64,000 nucleotides of DNA from assembly GCA_002914805.1 (NCBI GenBank), contig JXTB01000118.1, positions 821,240 to 885,239 on the forward strand, in the 5' to 3' direction. Under the pieces are notes generated by a model. That model was not told the DNA's origin. It did not search any database and saw nothing but the letters and a program-made list of their open reading frames with translations. Numbering within the stretch: the stretch's first letter is position 1; the number at the start of each line of letters is the position of its first letter. Made by a program: the position numbers and the translations under genes. This document shows positions 10,369 to 23,200 of the stretch, piece after piece. The DNA comes from Parasponia andersonii. Taxonomy: Eukaryota > Streptophyta > Magnoliopsida > Rosales > Cannabaceae.

Positions 10369-13300
10369 TGTAACATCCTCTCAACTTGGTAAAATATTAG
10401 GCCTAAATTCATACTGATTCTATAACAACTTGATTTTTCGGACAATTAATTACTTACATTCTTAGTTTATTTATCTAAAAAAAAAAAAGAAACTTAGATG
10501 TTGAAGATTTATGAAAAATTTTTTAAATATACTTTTTCTCTTTTGAAGAGATTAATATTGATAGTTAATCATTTACTTAATTTGATAATTTTAAAAACAA
10601 GTAAAAATGCTTCAAGATGGTTAAGTAACCATTATTTAAATTTATTTATAACTTTTTACTTAGTGTGATTTAAATAACGGAACCATAAAGGGCTCTCCTG
10701 TGAAGAGGAGGGATCACATATGGATCACTTAAGTCCCAAGCTCTCCTTAGACACTTTTGGTCTTTTTGATAGAACTCCTTAAGTTTTGCATTTATTCAAA
10801 TCAAAATATTTTCACTTTTAAAATTTTTCATATTAAAAAATGTTTGTTTAAACTCCAACCAATCAAATATATTTTCAAGTTCAACTTAACAAAATCATGA
10901 ATTGTAAAACAAAATGTCAAATTATAAATATATTCTCAAACAATATCTAGATTACATAATTGAAATAATTTGTCTCTTAATAAGAACATATGTGGAAGTA
11001 ATTTAATAGTGGTATTCTATTGCCCATATCTCGTATTCATCCTCACCTCAATTCTAGCTAACCCATCAATCAAATCAAATGTTTATTTCCTTCGGTACCT
11101 GCAGCATGGATAGTTATACAACATGAGATTTCGCCCAATAAGTACAATGAAATTTTCAAAAAATATTTCATTCATAAACAAATAATCTTTAATGCAAGTC
11201 TAATTACGTTATTTTATGAAATCATTACTTTATACTTTATTTTAAGAAATTATATCATTATTTTACCTCACTCTTCATCACAAAGTCTTTTATCTTTCTT
11301 GTGGGCCCTGGTGTACATACTGAGTGCGCACTTTCAAATGGAGAGCTAAAGGAGCGACCCAACTGAAAACACCTATAATTATAAACTTAGCATACTTTTC
11401 CTCGGGAATCCTCACCTAAGGGAGGTCGGTCTTATCTTCTCTCTGATATCTTCACCTAGTGAAGGTTGGTACAATACCTTTAAATTCTTATCTTATTTAG
11501 TCTTCTCTTAACATGAGTGAGTACATTTTAACAATAAACCCAAACTTTATATTCCACTATCATAGCATTTCTTTTGTTAAACTATGCTTATAGTATTTTG
11601 ACATGATAACATTGTGAAAATAATATACATTATTTTAATAGCATAGGAAATGCATCATAATAAGCATTTTTCATATTATATATAGGTCACATAATAATAA
11701 AGATAAAGATAAGTTATCATATGAAATATTCTCAAACATATCATACAGCAAACGTTAAATATTTTCAAGACCATCCATGCCATATGTGAGATTGTACTTA
11801 CCTCGTAATATGATTGTTCTAGTTCCATTCGTTAATTACATACGTCTAGTATGAAGCCTTGTCCTGACATATGCGTACTCTAATTGTTAGAGTAATTTAA
11901 AGTGAACTTATACTTTTTTTAGCTTCTAATTACTTAATAGGTTTAAAACAACTAAGACTCAGTCTTGTTCAAGCATAAAGCTTCATATTTGATAAATAAT
12001 GTCATATTATGTTCTTTGACTAATTTATACCTTCAACTTAAATGGATCAGATTTAATTTTCCTTAACCCTTATCATGGTAATCTTTTTAGTCTATCAAAA
12101 TTTTGGTTGTAGATTTGATTAATATCATCCTAAATCAGTTAAGTTTCCTTGGTTATATTGCTCTACATCAATTACTTTGAATTGTTCTTGATTAACTAGT
12201 TTATTCGTAATAATCAGTCTTAATATGATAAGTAGGCCAAACACACTACTGGTTACACAAATTTTAAATCTAAAATCATACTTGGGGCTAGACATATTAT
12301 TAGGCCTTTTTCACTCTTTTTAGGCCCATAACTAAAACTTGGGCTATATGTAATTAAGGGCATACAAATTTTATTTCCTATTATGGATTTCTAGTCCTAA
12401 ACTTAAGCAAATATTTTCTTATTTCAATTAGAGATCTAAAATAAAGTTTCTTATTTATTCTTAGACTAAATCTCTAACCCAAAATTTCAAATTTCATAAT
12501 ATATATATATATATATATATTGCCCATAATCTTAAAATTTCTAACATTTATGCCCTCCAAAGGTAAACCTTGAGTTATTGTTTATCTTTTTGTTAAGGAT
12601 TCTTCTTTTATTTATTTTCACACTTTAAAATAGTTTATAAAAAGATTTTCTCACAGATTTAACCCATATTTTGTCAAAAATACCCTTTTGACCCAAAAAC
12701 TCAAAATTTTGACATTTTAGTCCTTTCAACTTTTGAGTAAACATTCTTAATTTTTGGGAAGAATTTTTAATGGGTAAAAATCTATTCTCAATGATCTAAG
12801 TCAAAATCATTAAGCTTAGTTTATTTTCATGCATATTTTAGGGTCTTTCATGTAAAAATCTTCTACTTTTGAAATCAGTCATTTTGATTTTATTTTATTA
12901 TTATTATTATTCAGCCTTTATTATCATAAAGTATTCACATTTAAAGACTTAAAAAATCAACAAAATAACTCTTAGTATAAAATAAATTATATAATATCTA
13001 AAATAGATCAAATATGTTATTACTCATTGATTCTTTTGTAATATCTAGTTGAACACATAATAAGCAATGTGAAGGAATATTTACATATTTACTTTCCAAG
13101 TTTGTAACTTCTTCTTTTACATTACGGCCACTAATTTTCAAAGAAAATCTCTATTATCATTTTTTTCCTATCTTTTGAATTATTTTAGAGACAAAAGCTA
13201 TTAATTAGTTTTGTCTATATTTTTTTTTTTTTAGAATTATCCACTAACTTTATTCCTTACCTTTTCTATTCTACTAATTTAAAGTTATCACTTCCCTAAA

Positions 13301-13730
13301 ATAAAACTTCACTAGTCTTCATCTTTTTCTTCAATTTATTTTCTACCCTTGTATTAATTTGTCTACTTAATTCTTTGTATATTTAAATCCTAGTCATTCA
13401 AATTGTGTAATGGTACTATTTTAGTGCAACCATTAACTTTGGGTTATAAAATATAATAATTTCTAATGTGACATATTTATGTCATAATATTTAGGTGACT
13501 TAATTCATATTGATATACATAATATTTTCTTTGTAAAATTAATTTATTATTAAGAAAAATCATCTTGGGATTTCTAAGTTAAAATAAGGAATAATTATGA
13601 TTTTCTCACATAATAAAATTTAACGTTATAATCATATTATACACATAATTTCAAATATTGTGAAAATAAGCTTATTAAAATTCGACATTAAGTATAATAA
13701 TCTACTAAAATTGCAAACATAGGGATTCCT
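10369..13730 (-). repeat. Tekay-like LTR segment
   Basis: Starts TGTAACATCC on the + strand, which read on the minus strand is the GGATGTTACA end typical of Tekay/Del chromovirus LTRs. Other hallmarks on the minus strand are CCATGCTGCAGGTACCG near 11105 and a stretch near 12700 reading 'AAAGGGTATTTTTGAC'. Very AT-rich, no coding frame. The right end is not defined; it stops by about 13730 where the TRIM-like element starts. May be a solo LTR. Confidence 0.5.
12499..12521. repeat. (AT)n microsatellite
   Basis: Uninterrupted AT dinucleotide run of 23 bases inside the LTR-like segment. Confidence 0.95.
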
Positions 13731-13736
13731 AGGAGA

Positions 13737-14234
13737 TTACAGATTTGTTTTTGGATTTCATCTCCTAAAGGACTTATACTATTGGAGGTAGATCCTTATT
13801 TATTAACCCTCACCTTCTATTTCCTTAGCTAGGTGATTTAAGACTACACAACCTACCCTTTCTTGCTTATCCCTTCTTACCAAGCTTTGGGCTCAGGCAG
13901 GAATTTTGACTGCCACAATCATGCCTCTGTTTTGGGGCCCAAAGTCCTCATCAGTCACAATTTTAGCTAAGCTTCAGCTTTGATACTATTTGAAATATTT
14001 CCCTCTATTTGGTATGATATTGTCCTCTTTGGGGCAAAAGCCCGGAAGGGTTTGTTCTAAGGTTTTACCCCAAAAGGCCTCATACCATCAAAAGGTGAAT
14101 ATTTACTTATGAACCATCACCTTTCACCTTCCTCAAGTGATGTGGGACTACACAACTTATCATTTCTTGTCTTACCCCTTTGTGCCAAACTTTGAGCTCA
14201 GCCTAATTTGGCTTAAGGGATTTTGATTGTCATA
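13737..14234 (-). mobile_element. TRIM-like short LTR element
   Basis: Two related LTRs flank an internal region of only about 73 bp (13917-13989). On the minus strand the internal part starts with TAGTATCAAAGC (13977-13988), a decayed form of the initiator-tRNA-Met primer site TGGTATCAGAGC, and ends with a purine-rich CCCCAAAACAGAGG. The right LTR (13991-14234) contains GGTATGATATTGTCC and GATGTGGGACTACAC, seen in a widespread dicot TRIM family. The left LTR (to about 13916) lacks its first 60 or so bases. Has no coding capacity, so any movement would have depended on another element's proteins. Confidence 0.65.
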
Positions 14235-15610
14235 AGTGAATTTTATTCACTTATTTACCTTTGTTTTTATTTCTTTATTTGCTTGTTTTCCTTGTTTTCT
14301 ATCTTTGCTCTTGTGTTTTTATTTATTTTTCTCAAGTTTCAAATAATTCTAGAAGCATTGGACATGGCCACCAAGTTAACGAAGATAAATTTGTGGTGTT
14401 TTTGGTAGAAAGTCTAGCGCCGCAATGCTATACAACTAGTATCGTGGTGCCCTAGGTTCTGGAAGTTTTTCTAGAAACTCAAGCACTATGGCGCTATACT
14501 CTATTCTGCTCAAGCGTTGCGACACTGCAAAGACAGTGCCACGGTACTATCATTTGGTCACTTTTGGTAACTTGCTCGGTGCCTCACTTTTGGTAGCTTG
14601 CTTAGCCAGCACCGTGGCACTATAATGTGTTTTGATACTTTTTGGCCAGTTTTAACCTAGCCTCCAAGGGGGTATTTAAAGGAACTTTTGGAGAGCCAAA
14701 AAGGATATCTTTGGGGGCATTTTTCTAGAGTTTTTGAGCAGCTTTAAAGGGAAAAGAAGAGGAGAGAAGAGCATGTGAAGAGATTCTCACCATTCCAAAA
14801 TGAGTTCTTCTTCTTTTCCCTTTATGTTTTCAATGTTGATTGATTATATTTGCAATTTTCTAGCATGAACTAAGACGTGTGTCTAGAGGAATGATGTAAT
14901 TTGATTTGAACCTATGTCTTGAATATTAATGTTAATTTTGTGATTTTTCCATTTGATTATTTGTGTACTCTTTTTCTTATTGCTTCTCATTTGATTGGCC
15001 ACTTTTGGGATGTTGGTGATTCTAGAATTTTGACTTGAGAAAGTAAAATTGCGGAATTAGGTCTAGAGTTACACAACCTAGAATTAGATAGCGTTTGAGA
15101 AAACCTATTTAACCTTTAAAGTTTACTTAAGTGCTATTAGACTTAATGAACATTTAATTTGTCAATTTTAAATCGAGACATTGAAATTGAGGATTAAGGG
15201 TAATTTTCTATTCATTCTTGAAAAAGAGAGTAGAATTGATTGTGAGCTCTAGCTTATAATCATTTTGGGAATTGGGTTTTATTGGCATTGAGAATTAAAA
15301 GACATAGGAGATAGTCAAATGAAATCAAAACTCTAGCATTTTTACTATATTGTTACTCCTTTCACTACATTCCATCTTGCCTTAGTTCTAATTGTTCTTT
15401 AGTCTATGTATCTTTCTATTCTAGTTTAGTCATCCAAATATCACTTTTTAATTGAATTATCTAGATAAAATTAGGATTACTCAATTACGGTATTTAGTTG
15501 AATTTAATTTCAATCCCCGTGGATTCGACAACCCTATTTACTATTTTACTAAAAAAACTTGACACCATATACTTGCGGTATAATTTATATATATACTTTT
15601 AATGTAATAA
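14228..15610 (+). repeat. Athila 5' LTR
   Basis: Begins TGTCATAAGTGAATTTTATT and ends just before GTTTTTGACGCC. It holds TATTTAAA at 14673-14680, a likely promoter, and the Athila-type end block with CCGTGGATTCGACAACCC and ACTTGCGGTATAA. About 1.38 kb. Its start overlaps the end of the TRIM-like LTR by a few bases, so the exact border is uncertain. Confidence 0.75.
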
Positions 15611-15615
15611 GTTTT

Positions 15616-15633
15616 TGACGCCATTGCTGGGGA
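15616..15633 (+). other. Athila primer binding site
   Basis: TGACGCCATTGCTGGGGA differs at three positions from the Athila site TGGCGCCGTTGCCGGGGA, usually assigned to tRNA-Asp. All three changes are transitions (G to A or C to T). Confidence 0.8.
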
Positions 15634-15826
15634 TTGGCAATTGAATTGTTACTAATATCATTACCAAATAATCTTGATTTTAATTTAGAATTCTTTATTC
15701 TTTTCACTTATTTTTGTTTACATTCTTTTTGCTTAATAGGTGTTGCTTACTTGTGGCTTATGCGAAGAGCTCATAGCTCAGAATTATTGCCACTTGTAGA
15801 AGACTAAGATAACAAAGAGCTCAACT

Positions 15827-17095
15827 ATGGCAAAAGAACCTAACAATCCACAAGCAAATTCTTAATAAGCTCAAGCCTTAAAAGATTATTTCAAGCCAGT
15901 AGTCAGTGAGGATTATTCGAGAATTCGAAAGCAAGCCATCAATGCCAACAATTTTGAGTTGAGATCGGCTTTCATCAATATGGTTCAACAAAACCAATAT
16001 GGTGGTTTGCCTAGTAAAGACCCGAATGTGCACTTGGTTATGTTCTTGGAGATTTGTGACACTATCAAGGTGAATAATATTTCAGAGGACTTTATTTGCT
16101 TGCGCTTGTTCCCTTTCTCTCTAAGGAAGAAGGCGAGGAGATAACTACAATCTTTACAAGTGGAATGTGTTGCAACATGGGAATATATGGCTCAATGATT
16201 CTTATCGAAGTACTTTGCTCCTTCAAAAACCTCTCAACTACGTGGTGAGATAGCTCAATTCTGACAATTGGCATTTGAACCACTTCATGAAGCATGGGAG
16301 AGATTCAAGGATTTGATTTGAAAGTGTCCTCAACATGGGTACCAAGATTGGTTCCAAATGCGACTTTTCTACAATGGGTTGAATGGGCAAACGAGAATGA
16401 TAGTTGAGGCGGCAGCCGGCGGTACTCTTTTATCTAAAACTGCTGATGAAGCTTAATAATTATTAGAGTAGATGACTTTCAATAATTATCAATGGCCCAA
16501 TGAATGGTCAATCTTGAAGAGGGTAGCTAATGTGAATGAAGTTGATCCTATCGCTAATCTTATCGCACAAGTATCGGCTTTGACAAACCAAATTTCTGCC
16601 TTAATAACTAGAGAAACCCAATCAAGTAGAGAACCAATGGAAGTGTCTACTAGTTCCTTTGGGAATGATGGTAGCATTCTTGAACAAGTAAATTACTTGA
16701 ACAACCAGAATTTCAACTACTGGGGCAACAACATGTCAAACTACTTGCCTACTCATTGTTATCCTAGCCTTTGTAATCATGAAAACTTTTCTTATATCAA
16801 CAATAGAAATGTCTTACAACCACCATCAGGACTCAATCAACTGGTGGTGGAGAAGAAACCATCTTTGGAGGGCATCTTGTATACTTTTATTATGGAGACT
16901 AGAGGGACATTTAACAAGGATAAAGCTTACCTTGACAATATTGAAACTCATTACAGCAATTTAAATGCAACCATAAAGTTATTGGAAGTGAAAATTGGGC
17001 AATTAGCGAATTCAATCAAGGGGCAAACACCCAGAAAGTTTTCTAGTGATACGGAGACTAATCCAAAGGATCATTGCAAGACCATTACTCTTTGA
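15827..17095 (+). pseudogene. Athila gag, broken
   Basis: ATG at 15827, with a double stop TAATAA 12 codons later. Conserved text includes NANNFELRSAFINMVQQNQY, GGLPSKDPN, VMFLEICDTIKVN, RLFPFSLRKKA, EAWERFKDLI, FYNGLNGQTR, EAAAGGTLLSKT and FNNYQWPNEWS, all in Athila gag order. Several TAA/TAG/TGA stops lie in 16141-16465. 16472-17095 is an open remainder with a Gln/Ser/Asn-rich C-terminal part. Not translatable as a unit. Confidence 0.9.
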
Positions 17096-18429
17096 AGTGG
17101 GAAAGAAGTTGAAGCCTCGAAGGAAAAAGAGTGTTTGATGAAGTGAAAGAAGATGTTGGTGAAGAACCAAGTGAGGTAATCTTGAAGCCGAAGTCTATTT
17201 CATTTCTGGATAATCCATCTCTCATTAATACACCTTTGCCATATCCCCAAAGATTTCAAAAGAAGAAACTTGATTCTTAATTTGCTAAATTTATTGAAAT
17301 TTTCAAGAAGTTGCACATCAATATTCCTTTTGCAGATACTTTGGAGCAAATGCCCAATTATGTGAAATTCACGAAAGATGTAATATCAAAGAAGAAGATA
17401 TTGGAGGATTATGAGACCATCAAATTAACGAAGGAGTGTAGTGTTATCCTCTAAAGAAAATTAACACAAAAATTGAAGGATCCGGATAGTTTCACAATAC
17501 CATGCACCATTGGGAGTCTATTTTTGAAAAAGCACTTTGTGATTTGGGTGCTAGTATAAATCTCATGCCATTATCCGTATTCAAAAAGTTAGGGCTTGGT
17601 GAAGTCAAGCCTACCACTATTACTCTACAAATTGCAGACCGATCTCTTACTTATTCTAAAGGTATTATTAAAGATGTCTTGGTGAAAGTCGACAAGTTTA
17701 TCTTTCCGGTTAACTTCGTGGTGCTTGATATAGAGGAGAATTGGGAAATACTAATTATTCTTGATCGTCTATTTTTGGCTACCGAAAGAATGCTTATTGA
17801 TGTACATAGTGGGAAGCTAACACTTCTGGTGAATAACAAAGAGGTACAATTCAATCTTTACCATACTTTGAAATTTCCAAATGAAGTTCATTCTTACAAT
17901 CGACTTGATGTGCTTGACTATTGTATGAAGAATATTATTCATGATGTATTATCATGTGACCCGTTGGAGCATTGTCTTATGAATTCTCATTTCTGAAAAG
18001 GAACACTTCCTACTACGGAATTTAGAGAATCTTGTTATGCTATTGATGAGGAACATGTCAATTATATGCTTGATTTTAATAATTTGCCTCTAAGGACTAA
18101 GTTTAATGGCCATGATGATATGTGTATGCCGATTAGCTCTATTGAGGAACACAAAAAGGGAGATGAAATTGTTAGCAGAACTACAAATGGGCTAGTCTTG
18201 AAATAATTGCCTAATCACTTTCGTTATACATTTTTGGGTGAGGACTCTAAATTTTCAGTCATTATTTCTTCATCCTTGAGTCAAGGAGAGGAAGACAAGC
18301 TCTTAGGTATCTTTAAATGCATAAAAGTGCATTAGATTGGTTCATATCTGATATTAAGGATATTAGCCCTATAATATGTCATCCTCTCCTTGACATTTTA
18401 AATTCTTGTACAAATACTAATGGAAATAT
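17096..18429 (+). pseudogene. Athila protease and start of pol, broken
   Basis: 17502-17996 is open and carries the retroviral-type aspartic protease site ALCDLGASINLMP followed by VFKKLGLGEVKPT, as in Athila. Downstream, about 18200-18330 keeps LPNHFRYTFLGEDSKF and VIISSSL, the segment that precedes RT, then a frame slip before the stretch equivalent to 'WTISDIKG'. Stops at about 17278 and 17453 lie upstream. The pol reading ends at 18429. Confidence 0.85.
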
Positions 18430-20030
18430 TGTAACAACCAAGTAATTATTACTTAGTAAGACACATTAATTAGTACCAGAATGCTATTACAGCATAAATA
18501 CTTCTCAAAAGATTACAACATAATTATATTATAATTATTTACATAATACACTTACTAAACACCATAAATTATTTCTCAAAATTGTGGAAGACAATTTCAC
18601 AAAAATGTTAGTCGTATTCAAAATGGTCTACTCCTATGGTCTTTCCCATGTACATAATGACAACTTGGCTTTATTGCTCACAACTACCACCAAAAATTCT
18701 TTATGATACAGAAAGCTTAGTATCCGAGTAACACTAAATAATATTAAAGGCAATGCAATAGTCATGTATAATTTGTAATTATAGCATTAAATACAATTAA
18801 AAAAGCTAAACACTATAGTTAATGTGTGGCTCTATTGTCACCTTTTTGTGTGCTTTTTCCACACTTATTTTAATGATTTAATTTATTATCAAAAGAACCT
18901 TAAATAAAATTACTCCTTGGTAAAAACAAATTCTCCAAATATATCTCTTTTAAAATAAAAAAAAATCTTTACAAACCATATTACAAAAAATTCATAATTA
19001 TGAATATGATTTATTGGAAAATAGAGATAGTCTATATTCTTTGGATCTGAATCAAAATAATTTCTTATTCTTCTTCTCAAGGTTTTCTCATATAAAATTT
19101 TCTAGGATTATTTTTTCCCTTTGTATTGACAATACATGAACAAAGATAAAACTAATTTGGGTTTATCTATTTCGAATTTGTTGGATATTGTTGTTGGTTA
19201 AGAACATGAATTTGATAAATTTATTTTGGATTTATGTTGTAATAGATTTGTTTTTTTTTTATTTCTTATGATGTATTTACTTTAAGGTTTTTTTATTTCA
19301 TATCTCTTCATTTTTAAACTAGTTATAATGAATCTGGTAAAGAAGAATATGAGTAGGTGGGTGGGAAATAGAAATCTAATTATAAGTACTATTTTAGAAT
19401 TTAATCAAAGAGTACAATAAGTAGTATTTAAATTTAGAAATTTAAATGAGAGGTGAATTTAGTTAAAATATCTGGGGAGTATAGACTAAAGCATGGCAAT
19501 AAACACATCCTTAATTGACACAGAACATATAACTCTAAAACCATGTATTTACAACTCAAGATAACAACCATGGCCACCCATCTCACTAAGATTGCAATTA
19601 GCAAAAGAAAGTCACTTCATTAGCCTGATAAAATAATTGGATACATTCACCGAAACCTACTCACATACCCACTGACTTAACAATCAGATTCATTCACCCA
19701 TTCACTTGTCAGAAACACCTACTAACGTAATAATCGGGTATATCCACCAATACATTTTTCGGATACACCCACTAACCTAACAATCGGGTATGTCCACCTT
19801 TTTTCGGATACGCCCATTTACATAACAATTTATTTACACAATTGTTTAACAGCATGTGCATGTGTCAACATTAGGGCCCTTTGGTACTACTAGGGACAAA
19901 ACCGAACATATTTTCTAGTAGGGGCATAAACTAAGAACCTTTGTTAGCTTAATTTCATCTGCTTTACGTTTTGTATATTTTTTAAATGGAACCTAGAGGA
20001 AAACCCTTTGAATTCTTCAAAAATAGAAAA
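18430..20030. repeat. LTR-like segment of uncertain family
   Basis: Begins sharply with TGTAACAACC where Athila coding sequence stops, and ends before the LINE 3' end. No coding frame. On the minus strand the left border reads GGTTGTTACA, like a Tekay LTR end, so a minus-oriented LTR is possible. No matching partner or target duplication was found. Confidence 0.35.
19640..19830. repeat. Diverged 45-58-bp tandem repeat
   Basis: Three to four units around CGGATACACCCACTAACC then AACAATCGGGTATGTCCACC, spaced about 45-58 bp and increasingly degenerate at the ends. Confidence 0.6.
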
Positions 20031-20285
20031 CTAAGTATTCCCCTAGAAATTTATTAAATAGAAAGAAAAATAAAAGTACAAGGCACTAGAGCACCAATCA
20101 TCTCCAAAAAGAGAAAAAACAAAGAAACCAAATAAAAAGCCCTAAGAGGAGCCTTATCGCTTTGCCTAAACAAAACTATTGTCTTAATCTCCCAACAATG
20201 CCTCAGTAAAAAACTTTTTTGTATAAAATCTAATGGGGAAAATCACAAAAAAGAAAAAGAGCACATTGTTTTACAAAATGGGCTG

Positions 20286-23200
20286 CTAACAGAAACAAAA
20301 ATTACAATATCCAAGACAATCCTTTTTAATTTTCTCATCGATGAAAGACGGAGCAGAATGCCACCAAGTCGGAGCTTGAATGCTCATAGCTCTAGAAGCC
20401 AAAATATCAGCAATAATATTCCCCTCTCGATAGATATGAGAAATATGAAAATTTATTTGCGTGATGAATTGAAGACACCACATCTAAGAAGGTTTCCAGT
20501 GCCAAGGGATAGACAAAGAACAAGTTTTTCAAGCTAGTACTAGATAAGTAGAATCACTCTCCAACTAAATATTCCTCTAACCAAAATTCCAAGCGTAAAA
20601 AATGGCATGGACAGTTGTAACTAATATTGCTTCAAAGGAATATGCTTCACCTAAAGGAATCGCAAAACCACCTTTGAAGAAACCCCTTGATATTCGAAAA
20701 ACACCACCACATCCCGCTAAACCCGGAGAACCATAAGCTGCTCCATCTGTATTAATTTTAACCAACCTGAAGGGGGAAGCTGCCAATGAACTTCAATAAT
20801 CCTAGGAGCTTTAGGAGGCTTGAGATCAACATAAAGGCATTTCAAGATAGCTAGTTCCTCCATCGTATTATGCATTACCCGATCCCATCATATTGGACTC
20901 ATTAACTGCACGCCAAACCTAAGCAATAGTAGAATGAATGTTAGGTTTTTTGTTGTCAAATATGAACTTATTATGAGATCTCCAAATAACCCAGGCAGTA
21001 GAAACAATTGCAGATCTCCAGAGTTGAGACAATCTGACTACTAAAAGTAGCTTCCAAAGTATCCAGCTAAACATCAATAATTAAGCCATCCAGACGTATA
21101 CACCGCATGAAGGTAGAAGAGACTACACCCCAAATACTACGAGCAAAAGAGCAGGAAGTAAATAGATGATCTGTAGTTTCCTCATGCTCGAATCAAAAAC
21201 GACAACAGGAGGACATTATAAAGCCTCTTCGCATGAGGTTGATCTCTGTTGGAACTTTATCTTGAATTAATCTCCAAAAAAACATAGACTGAGATGGAGG
21301 AATGAAACTAGCCTAGAACTTATCGCCCCATCTTTCTTTAATGAAAGGACCAGCTAAGGATAAGTAAGCATCTACATAATAATTTGACCTAAAGGGGAAT
21401 GGCGCCATTTAAAAGTTTCCTTATCACAAAAAGCAACATTCCTAATCTCCTCAGCAAGTTGTGGAAAGTTATTTATGAAAGATTCTGGTAAAGACTAAAC
21501 CACATTAGTAGACACATCCCCAACGACAAAATCAAAAGCAGGCTCTAGAGAAGTATCATAATCAATCACATCAACTAAAGGAGAACTAAGCCAGTTGTCC
21601 GTCTAGAAACAGACCTTAGAATTAATACCCGGTTCCCATATTGACTTGTCAATAACTGGTTGAATAAAAGGCTTTAAAATGCACCAAATAGAAGACTTCT
21701 AAAACCTGCGAATAGAGAAACCAATGGAGAAAAAATGACCATATAAAAACTTAAAGACAAAAGAATCCTCAGTCAACAAAATCTCGTGTAGAGTTGAGAA
21801 GACGAGGATCTTGAAGACCAAGGCCACCCTCTTTTTTTGTCTTACAACATATCTGCCAGAAAACAATGACAGGTTTAGTTTCTTTGATTAAGCCAGACCA
21901 CATAAAATTCCTTATCGCAGAAATCAAATCCTTCAAAAGACTAATTAACCAATGATATACCTTAAAAGAATAAGACAGATATCCCATAATAACCGAATTA
22001 ACCAGGCTCACTCTACCTGCCATTGATAGACTCATACCTTTCTAGTACTCGAAGTTATTATATATCTTATCCAGAATTGGTTGAAAGTGAGCCCTTTTGG
22101 GGGAACCGGCAAACAAGGAAACACCAAGATAGTTTAAGGTGGAACCATCTCTTCTCATTCCAGTTTGAGAAATTAATTTAGAGATTCTAGCTGGAGAAAT
22201 TGCATTGCCAAAATAGATGAAAGACTTGTTGTAATTAACCTGTGGTCTCGACAAATCTTTATAACATCTAAGGGCATTAAGAATAATGTTTACATTGGAC
22301 CTTGAAGCTCGTGCAAATAAAAGCACGTCATCTGCAAAGAGATAATGAATTGGGGCCTTGTCATGTCTTGTAGAAGTCATTGGGACCATATCACCATTTT
22401 CAATCAATCGTGTGAGGTACCGACTCAAGAAATCTTCTGTAAAAACAAATAGAAATGGCGATAGAGGATCACCTTGGCGAACTCCTCTAGAACAAGAAAA
22501 ATACCCATGAGGGGAACCATTAATCAAAATAGAAAGGCGAGCCAAATGAAAGATCATTTCAATCCACGTGACAAAATTATCTCCAAAGCCAAAACATGAT
22601 AAAACAACCTTATTGAAATATCATCTTATAGTATCAAAAGCCTTCTTAATATCCAACTTCATTGCCAAATTGCCTCCATAACTATCTTTATGAAGATAGT
22701 TATAATATTCTAAAGTTTCAGCAATACAATCCAAAATGTTCCTACCAAGTACAAAACCAAACTGATGGAGAGAAATGATACGAGAGCAAACACAGCCCAA
22801 ACAATCAGCTATGACTTTTGTAATCAGCTTGTAAAGCAAATTACCCAAGTACTGATCAATAGTAAGAGCATTATCCACTTTAGGAATTAACACCAAAAAA
22901 TTAGAATTAAGACCAAGTGTAAAGTTACCATAAATGAAGAAGTGTCAGACAGCCGAAACTATATCTGAACTCACAATATCCCAACAGTGACAAAAAAACT
23001 TGCCAGAATAACCATCAGGACCTGGAGCACTAGAGGCGTCCATGTTAAAAATGGTCAGCCGAATTTCCTCTTCAGTAGGAATACGACATAGCTCGACATT
23101 ATCTCAAAGTGTAACCAGATTTGGAATAATATCCTGAATGATAAAGTAATCAATAACTCTATTACAAGGTTCGGTGAACAAATTCTTGTAGAATTGCTGG

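Larger units (their letters stand above)
14228..18429 (+). mobile_element. Athila-lineage Ty3/gypsy element, 3'-truncated
   Basis: 5' LTR, primer site, gag and protease are present in + orientation. The sequence stops just before RT, where TGTAACAACC begins at 18430. Gag and protease match Athila in order and motif. RT, integrase and 3' LTR are absent. Confidence 0.85.

Noticed and set aside
14223..14455. Small Phe/Leu-rich frames on the + strand
   Set aside because: They lie in the Athila LTR and are AT/T-rich low complexity.
19640..19830. CRISPR-like array
   Set aside because: Units are contiguous and diverged without unique spacers, in a plant LTR-like context.
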